Source: Actinomycetota bacterium
GTDB lineage: Bacteria > Actinomycetota > Acidimicrobiia > Acidimicrobiales > CADCSY01
DNA: 42,548 nt
NCBI GenBank assembly: GCA_019348555.1
Contig: JAHWJH010000005.1
Coordinates: 1-42,548 of the forward strand
Direction of reading: 5' to 3'
The number at the start of each line of letters is the position of its first letter. Position 1 is the stretch's first letter. Of the stretch, positions 1 through 8,525 are shown one piece after another. A program made the translations under genes and the position numbers. A model generated the notes under the pieces. The model saw nothing but the letters and a program-made list of their open reading frames with translations. It did not search any database and was not told the DNA's origin.

Positions 1-1144
1 AGACCGCGGCCTCCACGGTGACCGGCACGAGGTCGGTCTCGGAGCGGCCGGTGCCGCCGAACTTGGTGGGTTCGTCGGTGAACCTGACCACCACGGTGAC
101 GGTGCAACTCCCCACCGGCTGGTTCGCCGGGATGGCGAGGATGACCTCGTCGGGCTTGGCAGCCGTCGAGTTCACCGCGGGCGAGCCGCAACCGCTGGCG
201 GTGATCGACTTGATGGTTCCCCGCTCCACGGGGGTGGACGTCACGGTGAGGGTTCCACCGGCCTTGACCGGGTTGGGCTCCACGTCCTGCCCGGCGACGG
301 GAGGCCGCCCGTCGGGGTTCGACTCCACCAACCGGTCGAGCGAGCGGGCGATGAACGAGCCCATCTGGTCGCGCCGGACATCGCCGTTGGGGCCGTAGAG
401 ATTGCCGGTGGCGGCCTTGCTCACGCCCTGGGCCAGGCCCGCCTTGGCCACGGCGTTGATGCTCCCCTGGTGGGGGCTCGTGCCGTCGTCGACGAAGTAG
501 TCCTCGGTGGAGGCGGCGGCGGGGATGGGTAGTCCCGCTACCCGGTTGGCCTCCAGCAGGAAGGTGGCCATCTGGGCGCGGGACACCGTCTCCCGCGGGT
601 CGTAGCAGGCGGCGCCCGCGGCATTGGTGCCCGAGCCCTTGACCACTCCCGCGGCGGCCAGGCGCTGGATGTTGGCGTAGTGCACGTTGCTGGAGGTCAG
701 GTCGCACGGGAAGGGGTTGGTGGTGCCAGCCGGCTTCAGACCGTCGGTGGTCGATGCGGTCCTGTCGGCGACGTAGTCGATCATCTGGGCGATGAAGGTG
801 GCCATCTGGTCGCGCTGGACCGAGCCGATGGGGTCGTAGCTCGTCGCCGTCTTCCCTGAGGTGACCTTGTACCAGGCGACGCAGTCGATGGCGAACTCGT
901 GCGGGTTGTTGATGGGGACGTCGGTGAAGCCGTCCTCGGGCACCTGGGTGGTGGCGGAAGCGCCCCCCGTGCCGGGGAACACCGGGCAGGCGCTCTTGTC
1001 CGGCGGCTCACCGATGTTGCGTGCCGGCGGCGGGTCGAGCGCCCAGGCGGGGCTGGCCAGCGGGATGACGCCAAGGGCGAGCGCCCCGGCGAGGACGCTC
1101 CCCAGACGGCGAGCCCGCGTTCGGGAGGGAGGCGTGTGGGTCAT
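1..1144 (-). CDS. Secreted SLH-repeat protein, C-terminus truncated by window edge
   Basis: Read on the minus strand from ATG at 1144 (AAAGGGA SD-like sequence upstream): MTHTPPSRTRARRLGSVLAGALALGVIPLASPAWA signal peptide, then SLH-like repeats (VQRDQMATFIAQMIDYV, VSRAQMATFLLEANRV, VRRDQMGSFIARSLDRL) and a beta-rich C-terminal part. Open to position 1, so absent from the ORF track. Confidence 0.85.
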   Translation of the reverse strand, partial: MTHTPPSRTRARRLGSVLAGALALGVIPLASPAWALDPPPARNIGEPPDKSACPVFPGTGGASATTQVPEDGFTDVPINNPHEFAIDCVAWYKVTSGKTATSYDPIGSVQRDQMATFIAQMIDYVADRTASTTDGLKPAGTTNPFPCDLTSSNVHYANIQRLAAAGVVKGSGTNAAGAACYDPRETVSRAQMATFLLEANRVAGLPIPAAASTEDYFVDDGTSPHQGSINAVAKAGLAQGVSKAATGNLYGPNGDVRRDQMGSFIARSLDRLVESNPDGRPPVAGQDVEPNPVKAGGTLTVTSTPVERGTIKSITASGCGSPAVNSTAAKPDEVILAIPANQPVGSCTVTVVVRFTDEPTKFGGTGRSETDLVPVTVEAAV

Positions 1145-1250
1145 GGGGTCGTCCCTTTCATGGCGTGGGAGGACCGAGCGGAGGCAGGGTCCAGTGCCGA
1201 GTCTGGCATCGCTGCCCCCGGCAGGGCAATCACCGGCAGCCGCGCCGGCG

Positions 1251-2444
1251 TCAGGTGACGTTGACCGTCCTGATGTCGGTGGCGGTGCGCAGGCCCCCGG
1301 TGACATCGGCCCTCATGGTGGTCTTGACCCTGAGCTCGCAAGGCCCGGGCGGCTGGCCGGGGACCGTGGCCTTGAACTCCAACACGTTGACCCCGGGAGG
1401 CGGCTCTGGCGGGGGCGCGGCAGGGTCGGTGGGAGCAGGGGGAGGTGGGGGGACCGGAGCGCTGGTGACCTGGGGAGGTGCGATGCCGCATCCCGACACG
1501 GCGACCGACTCGATGGTGCCGTTGGCGCTGCGGACCGTGCCGGTGAACTCGACGCCCGCCTTGACGTCGGCGGGCACAGAGACGTCGGCGTCTGGCGGAG
1601 GCTTGACCTGGGTGAAGGCCATCATCCGCTCGAGGGCACGGGCCAGGAAGGCGGCCATCTGGTCGCGGCGCACGTCGCCCCGGGGGTTGTAGGTGGTGGC
1701 GGTGGAGCCGCCGGCGATGCCGGCGCCGGCGACGGCGTTGATGTTGTCGTGGTGGCTGCTGGCCCCGTCGTCGGTGAAGAAGTCGACGGTGGCGGCGGGG
1801 ATGGCCTCGCCCACCACCGAGGAGGCGTTCTTCAGGAAGGTGGCCATCTGGTCGCGCTTGACCGGGCCGTTGGGGTCGAAGCAGTTCCCGCTGGCGTTCG
1901 AGCCCGAGCCGGTGACGATCATCCTGTCGGCCAGACGCTGGATGCTGGCGTAGTGGGTGTCGGTGGGCGCCACGTCGCACGGGAAGGCGTTGACGGTGAA
2001 GGTGGCAGGGTCACGGAGGCCGTCGGGCATACCTGCCGTCGGCGTCGGCGTGCGCTTGGCCACGTAGTCGATCAGGTTGGCGATGAACGTGGCCATCTGG
2101 GCCCGGGTGACGTTGCGATCGGGGCCGAACTGCTTGCCGCCGGTGCCGGCGGCGATCTTGTACCAGGCCACGCAGTCGATGGCGAACTCGTGGATGTTGG
2201 CCGGGTTGGTCGGCGTCCCGAAGCCGTTCACGTCGGTGAAGCCGTCCTCGGGCACCACCGTGGTGTCGTCGGAGACCTCCGGGGTGCCCTGGGTGGCGAC
2301 CGGGCAGGCGGTCTTCTTGAAGTCCTGCAGCACCACGGCCGCCGACGCCGGCGCCGACAGCGGGAGCAGGCCGAGGGCAAGGACGGCAGCCAGGGCACCC
2401 CCGAGGCGCCGGACGCGCGCCCCGGGCGAGAACAGCTGGGTCAT
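1251..2444 (-). CDS. Secreted SLH-repeat protein, paralogue of the 1..1144 protein
   Basis: ORF 1251..2507, start placed at internal ATG 2444 (MTQLFSPGARVRRLGGALAAVLALGLLPLSAPASA signal peptide). SLH-like repeats VTRAQMATFIANLIDYV, VKRDQMATFLKNASSVV, VRRDQMAAFLARALERM; Pro-rich linker; same architecture as its neighbour. Confidence 0.88.
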   Translation of the reverse strand: MTQLFSPGARVRRLGGALAAVLALGLLPLSAPASAAVVLQDFKKTACPVATQGTPEVSDDTTVVPEDGFTDVNGFGTPTNPANIHEFAIDCVAWYKIAAGTGGKQFGPDRNVTRAQMATFIANLIDYVAKRTPTPTAGMPDGLRDPATFTVNAFPCDVAPTDTHYASIQRLADRMIVTGSGSNASGNCFDPNGPVKRDQMATFLKNASSVVGEAIPAATVDFFTDDGASSHHDNINAVAGAGIAGGSTATTYNPRGDVRRDQMAAFLARALERMMAFTQVKPPPDADVSVPADVKAGVEFTGTVRSANGTIESVAVSGCGIAPPQVTSAPVPPPPPAPTDPAAPPPEPPPGVNVLEFKATVPGQPPGPCELRVKTTMRADVTGGLRTATDIRTVNVT

Positions 2445-2540
2445 GGAAGCGGTCCCTTCGAGGAGCGGAGACATGGGCCCTGGACGAGCGTCCGGGGATT
2501 CAAGCACCGTTGCAACGATGGGGCAAGGAAACGAGCGCCC

Positions 2541-3040
2541 TTATGCGCCGAAACCGAGAGCGCGTGCCAGGAACGTGGCCATCTGCGCCCGGAGCACAGG
2601 CTCGGCCGGACAGTAGCGGTCGGCCGCGCAGCCGGTGGTGATGCCGGCCTTGGCCACGGAGCCGATGCCGGCGGCGTGCACGGAGGAGCCGGCGTCGGTG
2701 AAGCCGCCGGCGTCGCCGGGTGGGAGGGTGAACGCCTTGGCCAGGAAGGTGGCCATCTGGCCCCGGGTCACGGGGTCTTCGGGGCAGAACCGGCGCTCGC
2801 CGCATCCGGTGGTGATGCCCTTGTCGGCGATGGCGGCGATGGCGCCGCGGTGCACCGACCCGCCGGTGTCGTCGAAGCTGCCGCTGCCACCGACGGGGAG
2901 CCCGAGGGCCTTGGCCAGGAAGGTGGCCATCTGCCCCCGCGTCACCGTGTCGTTGGGGCAGTACCGCTCGGCAGCCCCGCCGCAGCCCGAGGTGACGCCC
3001 TTGCCGGCGATGGCCCAGATGTTGTACTCGTGCAGCGAGC
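2541..3040 (-). repeat. Three tandem SLH-type repeats at the C-terminus of the SpoIID-like protein
   Basis: Recurring protein unit ITTGC...RYCP..PVTRGQMATFLAKAL...F.D.GSSVH; DNA core like aaggtggccatctg recurs across 550-2960. Confidence 0.8.
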
Positions 3041-4457
3041 CGTCGTCGTCGGCGAAGGGCGGGAAGCCGATGGAGCGGATCTGCTGCGAGCGCAGCTCTC
3101 CGAGCAGCGCCAGCTTGAGGTTGGCGCCGGCACTGGGCTTGGGCCCACCGGTGTAGCGGCGCCTCACGGGGTTGCCGGCGCCGTCGACCCCGGAGATCTC
3201 CAGCTCGCGGGGGGTGCCCCCGGCGGTGCGGTCACCGACGATCCGCACGCCGGTGAGCGTGGCCAGCTCGGGCGCCACCACGTCGGCGAAGCGCCGGTTG
3301 TCGAGGGTGGCGCTCCAGGAGGCGAACGGGTTCTTCACCGCCGGGTCGAGCGACCACGGGTCGTCCACGCTGGCCAGATACGAGAACGGGGTGGAGAACG
3401 CCCAGCTGTCCTGGCTGTTCTCGGTGCGCCCCCCGTGCGACGAGGAGTAGACGGTCTGGGCCAGCGCTCCCCTGGAGGTCACGACCACGCCGGCGGTGCC
3501 GTCGACGGCCCCCACCCACGCCCGGCCGAAGGTGGGCTCACCCTCCTTGGACCACCCCGAGTAGAGCTGGTCGAGCGGCGTCGCTCCCAGGTGGCAGCCA
3601 CAGGGCTGAGCCCCGGCGTCGACGGTGGCCACCCGCCGGGTGGCGTAGGTGCGCCCGGCGACGGCCTGGGCCCGGAGCGCCTCGCCGTGCCAGCCCGACG
3701 GCATCTCGGCCAGCCCCCGCAGGTAGCGCTCGAGGGGCACCACCAGCACCGCCCGCAGGCGGTTGCCTCCCATGTCGGAGACCTCGAGGCGGCCCCACTG
3801 GTACGTGGCCGCCCGCTTGCCGGCCGTGGCGAGCGCCGCCTCGGAGGCGCCCCGGTCGGCGGCGGCGAGCAACTGGGGCAGGCGCAACAGGGTGGGGTTG
3901 GCCTCGACGTGCTCGAAGTGGACCGTCACCGGCCCGGGGCCCTCGCCCTTGGTGGCGCCGTTCTCGTCGACCAGCACGAAGCCGGGCCCGCCCCGGCGCA
4001 CGGCGTAGTCGAACGGGCCACCGGAGCCGCCCCAGGGGACGTCGACGGCGCCGGCGCCGAGGTCGACCGACACCGGCCGGGAAGGGGCGGCGCCGTTGCG
4101 GCTGGAGGTGCGCACCAGGATCGCCTCCTGGTCGACCAGCATGCCCACCCTGATCTCGCCCGGGACCCGGGCATCGGCGCCCACGTCGACCCCGGGGTAG
4201 TAGCTCCGCAGGATGTCGTGGTGCCCGCGCCCGGCCAGGGCCTGGGCGAAGGCGCCGTACTGGCTCATCCCGACGCTGTGGCCCCATCCCCCGCCCCGCA
4301 CCACCACCGGCGGGCCGGGCCCGGCGGGAACGGCGCCGGCGGCGGGGACGGCCGCCAAGCCCGTCGCTGCCTGGACCAGAGCCGCCACCACGGCAAGGGT
4401 GACGAGCCGCATCCGCCGGCGCGGCCGTGCGGGTCGACGTGGGGACGCAACGGGCAC
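2541..4457 (-). CDS. SpoIID/LytB-domain protein with C-terminal SLH repeats
   Basis: Within ORF 2541..7127. GGGWGHSVGMSQYGAFAQALAGRGHHDILRSYYPG, LERYLRGLAEMPSGWHGEALRAQAVAGRTYA and VYSSSHGGRTENS are SpoIID-type motifs. Three C-terminal repeats contain VTRGQMATFLAKAL / VTRGQMATFLAKAF / VLRAQMATFLARAL. Start set to GTG 4457, just downstream of a TACCCT box; ATG 4412 is an alternative. Confidence 0.88.
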   Translation of the reverse strand: MPVASPRRPARPRRRMRLVTLAVVAALVQAATGLAAVPAAGAVPAGPGPPVVVRGGGWGHSVGMSQYGAFAQALAGRGHHDILRSYYPGVDVGADARVPGEIRVGMLVDQEAILVRTSSRNGAAPSRPVSVDLGAGAVDVPWGGSGGPFDYAVRRGGPGFVLVDENGATKGEGPGPVTVHFEHVEANPTLLRLPQLLAAADRGASEAALATAGKRAATYQWGRLEVSDMGGNRLRAVLVVPLERYLRGLAEMPSGWHGEALRAQAVAGRTYATRRVATVDAGAQPCGCHLGATPLDQLYSGWSKEGEPTFGRAWVGAVDGTAGVVVTSRGALAQTVYSSSHGGRTENSQDSWAFSTPFSYLASVDDPWSLDPAVKNPFASWSATLDNRRFADVVAPELATLTGVRIVGDRTAGGTPRELEISGVDGAGNPVRRRYTGGPKPSAGANLKLALLGELRSQQIRSIGFPPFADDDGSLHEYNIWAIAGKGVTSGCGGAAERYCPNDTVTRGQMATFLAKALGLPVGGSGSFDDTGGSVHRGAIAAIADKGITTGCGERRFCPEDPVTRGQMATFLAKAFTLPPGDAGGFTDAGSSVHAAGIGSVAKAGITTGCAADRYCPAEPVLRAQMATFLARALGFGA

Positions 4458-4467
4458 CAAGGTCGAC

Positions 4468-4473
4468 AGGGTA
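4468..4473 (-). promoter_or_regulatory. TACCCT -10-like box, 10 nt before GTG 4457
   Basis: Minus strand TACCCTgtcgaccttgGTG. Confidence 0.45.
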
Positions 4474-4505
4474 GATGCGACCACGGCGCCGGGGGTGGAC
4501 GCCGG

Positions 4506-4511
4506 TAACCT
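4506..4511 (+). promoter_or_regulatory. TAACCT -10-like box, 9 nt before GTG 4521
   Basis: ggTAACCTcgccgcctcGTG; matches actinobacterial TAnnnT. Confidence 0.5.
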
Positions 4512-4520
4512 CGCCGCCTC

Positions 4521-6266
4521 GTGGAGCGCCGCCCGGTCGTGATCGCCGGGGTGCTCGCCGGCCTCGTCTTCTCCGCCACCTTCATCGCCCGCAGCGCCTT
4601 CGATCTGCTCGGCCGGCGGGCCTTCTCGCTGTTCGACGACGCCATGATCGGCATGATCTACGGCCGCAACCTGGCCCGGGGCGACGGCCTGGTGTGGAAC
4701 GCCGGCCAGCCGGCGGTGGAGGGGATCACCAACCCGCTGTGGACGGTGGTGATGGCGGGGGTGCACCTGGTGGTGCCCGACGACCGCTCGACCTCGCTGG
4801 CGGTGATGGCCATCGGGGCGGTGCTCCTCGCCCTCGGGGCGCTGCTGGCCGGGCGCATCGCCGCCGAGCTGGTGCCCGCCGGACCGGTGGCCCCCGCCGT
4901 GGCCACGTGGACGGCGGCGCTGCTGTACCCACTGGCGTTCTGGACGCTGCGGGGCATGGAGACCGGCCTCGCCGCCGTGCTGGTGCTGGCCGCCGCCCTG
5001 CTGACCCTCCGCCTCGCCGACGCCGACCCGGCCCGCCGGGCCCGGCTCTCGGGGTTGCTCGCCGTGGTGGTCGTGGCCGGGGTGTGGACCCGCCTCGACG
5101 TGGCCGTGGCCACGGTGGTGTGCGGACTGTGGCTGGCCGCCGCCGGTGGGGAGCACCGCCGCCACGCCGTCGTCGTCGTGGTCGCCGCCCTGGCGGTGGC
5201 CGTGGTCAGCCAGGAGCTGTTCCGACTCGCCTACTACGGCGAGCTGGTGCCCAACACCTTCACCCAGAAGATCGGCGGGGTGGCGCTGGGCACCCGCCTG
5301 GAGCGTGGCGTCGCCGGGCTGGGCCTCCAGGTCTCGACCAGCCTGGCGCCGCTCGTGCTGCTGGCCGTCGCCGGCCTGCGGCGGCCGATGCTGCGCAAGG
5401 CGAGCCTGCTCGGGGGACTGTTCGTCGCCTACGCCGCCTATAGCGTCTCCACCGGAGGCGACGCCTGGGAGTGGATGGGCTACACCAACCGGTTCCTGGT
5501 GCTGGGCGCCGTGGCCCTCGTACCCGTCGCCGGCGCCGGAGTGGCCACCGTCGCCCGGCTCGGGGCCCGCAGCGCCGGGGCCCTGGTGGCGGCCGCCGTC
5601 GTCCTCGGCGCCGTGGCCGTGGCCGACCCCTTCCCCGAAGCGCTGCTCCAGCGCGACGTCGCCACCGCCGTGCGGGCGGTGGCTCCGTTCACCGTCGCCG
5701 GTTTGCTGCTGGTGGCGGCTGTGCTGCTGGGCCGGCGCCGGCTGGGCCCGGCGGTCGCCGGCGCCTTCGGGACCGTCGCCCTGCTGGCCGCCGCCTCGGG
5801 GCCGGGGCTGGCCTACTGGGCCACGCACAACGCCGCCAGCGTCAACACCGACGCCGCCATGTCGCGCTACGGCGTGCTGCTCGGCGAGCTCACCGAACCG
5901 GGAACGTCGCTGGCCGTGGTGTGGGCCGGCGCCCCCATCTACTTCGCCGACCGCCCCGGCGTCGACGTCCTCGGCAAGAGCGACCGCCGCATCGCCGAGC
6001 TCGAGCCCCGCCCCGTCACCTTCCACCCGGGCCACATGAAGTGGGACTACGCCATCAGCGTCCTCGCGGACCGCCCCGACGTGATCGCCCGGCTGTGGCG
6101 CGACGTCGAGCCGGTGCTGCCGGCCCTGCGCGACGCCGGCTACGTGAGCGCCACCCCCACCGGCGAGTTGCGCCGGCTGTGGCTCGACGCCCGCAGCCCC
6201 CGCATCCTGGTGCGCACCGGGGCCGCCGGCGTGCGCTGGGACCGCCTGGCGGTGGAGGGCCTGTGA
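4521..6266 (+). CDS. Polytopic membrane protein, GT-C-like glycosyltransferase
   Basis: ORF 581 aa, many hydrophobic segments, N-terminal FSLFDDAMIGMIYGRNLARGDGLVWNAGQPAVEGITNPLW typical of GT-C-type arabinosyl/mannosyltransferase-like proteins. GTG start. Confidence 0.72.
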   Translation: MERRPVVIAGVLAGLVFSATFIARSAFDLLGRRAFSLFDDAMIGMIYGRNLARGDGLVWNAGQPAVEGITNPLWTVVMAGVHLVVPDDRSTSLAVMAIGAVLLALGALLAGRIAAELVPAGPVAPAVATWTAALLYPLAFWTLRGMETGLAAVLVLAAALLTLRLADADPARRARLSGLLAVVVVAGVWTRLDVAVATVVCGLWLAAAGGEHRRHAVVVVVAALAVAVVSQELFRLAYYGELVPNTFTQKIGGVALGTRLERGVAGLGLQVSTSLAPLVLLAVAGLRRPMLRKASLLGGLFVAYAAYSVSTGGDAWEWMGYTNRFLVLGAVALVPVAGAGVATVARLGARSAGALVAAAVVLGAVAVADPFPEALLQRDVATAVRAVAPFTVAGLLLVAAVLLGRRRLGPAVAGAFGTVALLAAASGPGLAYWATHNAASVNTDAAMSRYGVLLGELTEPGTSLAVVWAGAPIYFADRPGVDVLGKSDRRIAELEPRPVTFHPGHMKWDYAISVLADRPDVIARLWRDVEPVLPALRDAGYVSATPTGELRRLWLDARSPRILVRTGAAGVRWDRLAVEGL

Positions 6267-6299
6267 CGACGCGGGGCCGGCCACGCCCCGCTCGACGCC

Positions 6300-7397
6300 G
6301 TGGGTGAGCCGCGGGTGCTCGTGGCCGCGTGGGTGGGCTCGACCAACCTCGGCGACGAGCTGGTGTTCCGGGGCCTGCGCCGGCAGCTGCAGGAGCTGGG
6401 GGCGGTGGTGACGGCGGTGTCGGTCGACCCGGCGGCCACCAGGGCGACCCACGGCGTGGCCACCGTCGCTGCCGGCGACGTGGCCGGCCTGGTGCGCGCC
6501 GCCCGCCGGGCCGACCTGGTCGTGTTCGGGGGCGGCGGCCTGGTGCAGGACCAGACCAGCCCCTGGAACACCCCCTACCACCTGTCCCGGGTGTGGGCGG
6601 CGAGGGCCGGGCGTACGCCGGTGGCGGCCATCGGCCTCGGTGCCGGTCCCCTCGACACCCGCCTGGCCACGGCGCTGACCCGGATCACGCTTGCCCCCCT
6701 GCGAGGCATCACCACCCGGGACGCGACGTCGGCGGAGGTGCTGGAGGGCCTGGGGATCAACGGCGTCACGGTGGCGGCCGACCTGGCCCTGTCGCTGCCC
6801 GTCCCCGACGTGGTGGTCGACGACCACCTCGTCGTGGCCCTGCGGCCGTGGCGGCGACGCCGGCGGCGCCTGCCCGTCGCCGTGGCGCGCGGCGGCCCCG
6901 CTGCCCCGGCGTGGTTCGTGGCCGGGGCGGCATCGGCCCTCGACGCCGCATCGGTGGCCACCGGGCTCGAGGTGCGCTTCGTGGCGCTCCAGGGCGACCG
7001 TGACGGACCGCTGCACGACCAGGTGGCCGGCCGCATGCGCACGCCGGTCACGACGTGCCGGCCCGACGTCGACGGCGTGGTCGACGAGGTGGCCCGGGGC
7101 CGGGTGGTCGTGGCCATGCGCTACCACGCCCTGGTGGCCGCCGTGCTCGGCGCCCGACCGGGCGTGGCCATCGGCTACTCCCCCAAGGTGGCGTCGCTGG
7201 TCGCCGACGTGGGCACGGGTGCCGTCGCCCTCGACTGGAGCCCGGATGGGCTGTCCCGCCTGGCCGGCGCCGTGGAGCGGGCAGCGGCGGGCGGGGACTG
7301 CGCCACCGAGGCGGTGGCCGAGACCCGCGCCCGGCTGCGGCGGCGGGAGCGGGCCAACCGCGCGGCCCTGGCCCGGGCTCTCTCCGTCCCGGCGTAG
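6300..7397 (+). CDS. csaB: Polysaccharide pyruvyl transferase, CsaB-like
   Basis: VAAWVGSTNLGDELVFRGLRRQL, VVFGGGGLVQDQTSPWNTPYHLSRVW, GITTRDATSAEVLEGLGI, MRYHALVAAVLGARPGVAIGYSPKVASLVADVG match the polysaccharide pyruvyl transferase/CsaB family. Confidence 0.87.
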   Translation: MGEPRVLVAAWVGSTNLGDELVFRGLRRQLQELGAVVTAVSVDPAATRATHGVATVAAGDVAGLVRAARRADLVVFGGGGLVQDQTSPWNTPYHLSRVWAARAGRTPVAAIGLGAGPLDTRLATALTRITLAPLRGITTRDATSAEVLEGLGINGVTVAADLALSLPVPDVVVDDHLVVALRPWRRRRRRLPVAVARGGPAAPAWFVAGAASALDAASVATGLEVRFVALQGDRDGPLHDQVAGRMRTPVTTCRPDVDGVVDEVARGRVVVAMRYHALVAAVLGARPGVAIGYSPKVASLVADVGTGAVALDWSPDGLSRLAGAVERAAAGGDCATEAVAETRARLRRRERANRAALARALSVPA

Positions 7398-7409
7398 CCC
7401 GGCGCCGCG

Positions 7410-8480
7410 TCAGGCCGGGTCGGGGCCCCGGGCTGTCAGCAGCCGCCAGCCGGCCGGAGACGTGGTGCGGTAGTCGTACATCGAGAACCCGAGGGCGCCG
7501 GTCTCCTCGACGGCGCGGACGAAGCCTTCGTAGTCGTCGACGGTGGACGTGTCGGCGACACCGCCGACAGGGTGGACGAGTGCCGACGGATCACCCAGGC
7601 TGTCGAGCAGGTGGCGGATGCCCGCCTCGGTGTAGCGGTAGCCATCGCCGTAGCTCGACTCCGCCGCGATCTCGGTCCAGTAGGCCATCGGCAGCCACAC
7701 GTCGAAGCTCGGTGCCAGCTCCTTCCAGGGGAAGTCCGGCCAGAAGTCGGGCCGGATCTCCTCGAACAGCACGGGGGGGTAGACGATGGCGCCGAGGGGG
7801 CGCCCGCGCGCCTCCTCACGGAAGCGCCTGGACAGCTCCAGCATGCGCCGGTTCCGCTCGGCATGGTCGGGCACGTCGCGGCGGTACTCGATGTCGACGG
7901 CGATGCCGTCGAAGCGGTGGCCGTCGACGTCGAGATCGCGGATCCTCCGCAGGTTGGCCAGGTCGGCCTCCACGTCGGCGAACTTGGGCAGGTACCACCC
8001 CACCACGTGCATCCCCCGCTCGTGGGCCCGCTTCAGGAACGTGGCGACGAGCGCCGGGTCGACGATGCCCTCGGGCGATCGGTCGTCGAGCCGGGCGGCC
8101 TGGAGGAACAGGGTGCCCACCCCTCGCGCCGCCATGGCGTCGATGTCGTCGGGCACCAACAGCGGCCCTTCCCGCGGGCGGTGGTACGCGGGGGCGTAGT
8201 CGAAGGCGTCCATCCAGGCGCCCAGGCCGCGGTAGGCCGACACGTCAGGGCCCGCCGGCGGCGGCGTGCTCGTCGTGGTGGACGACGACGGCACGGGCGC
8301 GACCGCTTCGAAGCCGCGGTCGAGGAACCATCGGGATGGTGAGGGAACAGCGGAGGCCGGAGCGATCGTCGGCTCCGGACCGGCGGCGCTGCCGTGCCGG
8401 TTCACCGCGCTGGTCACGCCGGCGCACAGCACGACGGCGACGAGGCCGAAGAGCATCGCGGTGCCCCGCCGGTGGTCCAT
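7410..8480 (-). CDS. Secreted TIM-barrel glycosidase-like protein (GH18-like signature)
   Basis: N-terminal hydrophobic signal, Ser/Thr/Pro linker, then FDGIAVDIEY resembling the GH18 DGxDxDxE signature, with D-to-A at one position; YWTE and GFSMYDYRTT near the C-terminus. Confidence 0.65.
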   Translation of the reverse strand: MDHRRGTAMLFGLVAVVLCAGVTSAVNRHGSAAGPEPTIAPASAVPSPSRWFLDRGFEAVAPVPSSSTTTSTPPPAGPDVSAYRGLGAWMDAFDYAPAYHRPREGPLLVPDDIDAMAARGVGTLFLQAARLDDRSPEGIVDPALVATFLKRAHERGMHVVGWYLPKFADVEADLANLRRIRDLDVDGHRFDGIAVDIEYRRDVPDHAERNRRMLELSRRFREEARGRPLGAIVYPPVLFEEIRPDFWPDFPWKELAPSFDVWLPMAYWTEIAAESSYGDGYRYTEAGIRHLLDSLGDPSALVHPVGGVADTSTVDDYEGFVRAVEETGALGFSMYDYRTTSPAGWRLLTARGPDPA

Positions 8481-8486
8481 CGCCTC

Positions 8487-8492
8487 ACGGTA
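8487..8492 (-). promoter_or_regulatory. TACCGT -10-like box, 6 nt before ATG 8480
   Basis: Minus strand TACCGTgaggcgATG. Confidence 0.45.
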
Positions 8493-8525
8493 ACGGGGGC
8501 GGTCCGGCGCAGCAGGGCGCGGTGC

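Noticed and set aside
550-2960. Repeated aaggtggccatctgg(t/g)cgcg DNA motif as a mobile or regulatory repeat
   Set aside because: It is the coding sequence of the conserved (R/D)QMATF(L/I) core of the SLH repeats.
861-4508. 1215-aa plus-strand ORF
   Set aside because: Antisense shadow of the SLH and SpoIID genes; Gly/Arg/His/Val-rich low-complexity translation with no domain, typical of high-GC frame openness.
4458-7127. N-terminal ~890 codons of the 1528-aa minus-strand ORF
   Set aside because: His/Gly/Gln/Arg-rich antisense translation of the GT-C and csaB genes; the real SpoIID-like gene begins near 4457.
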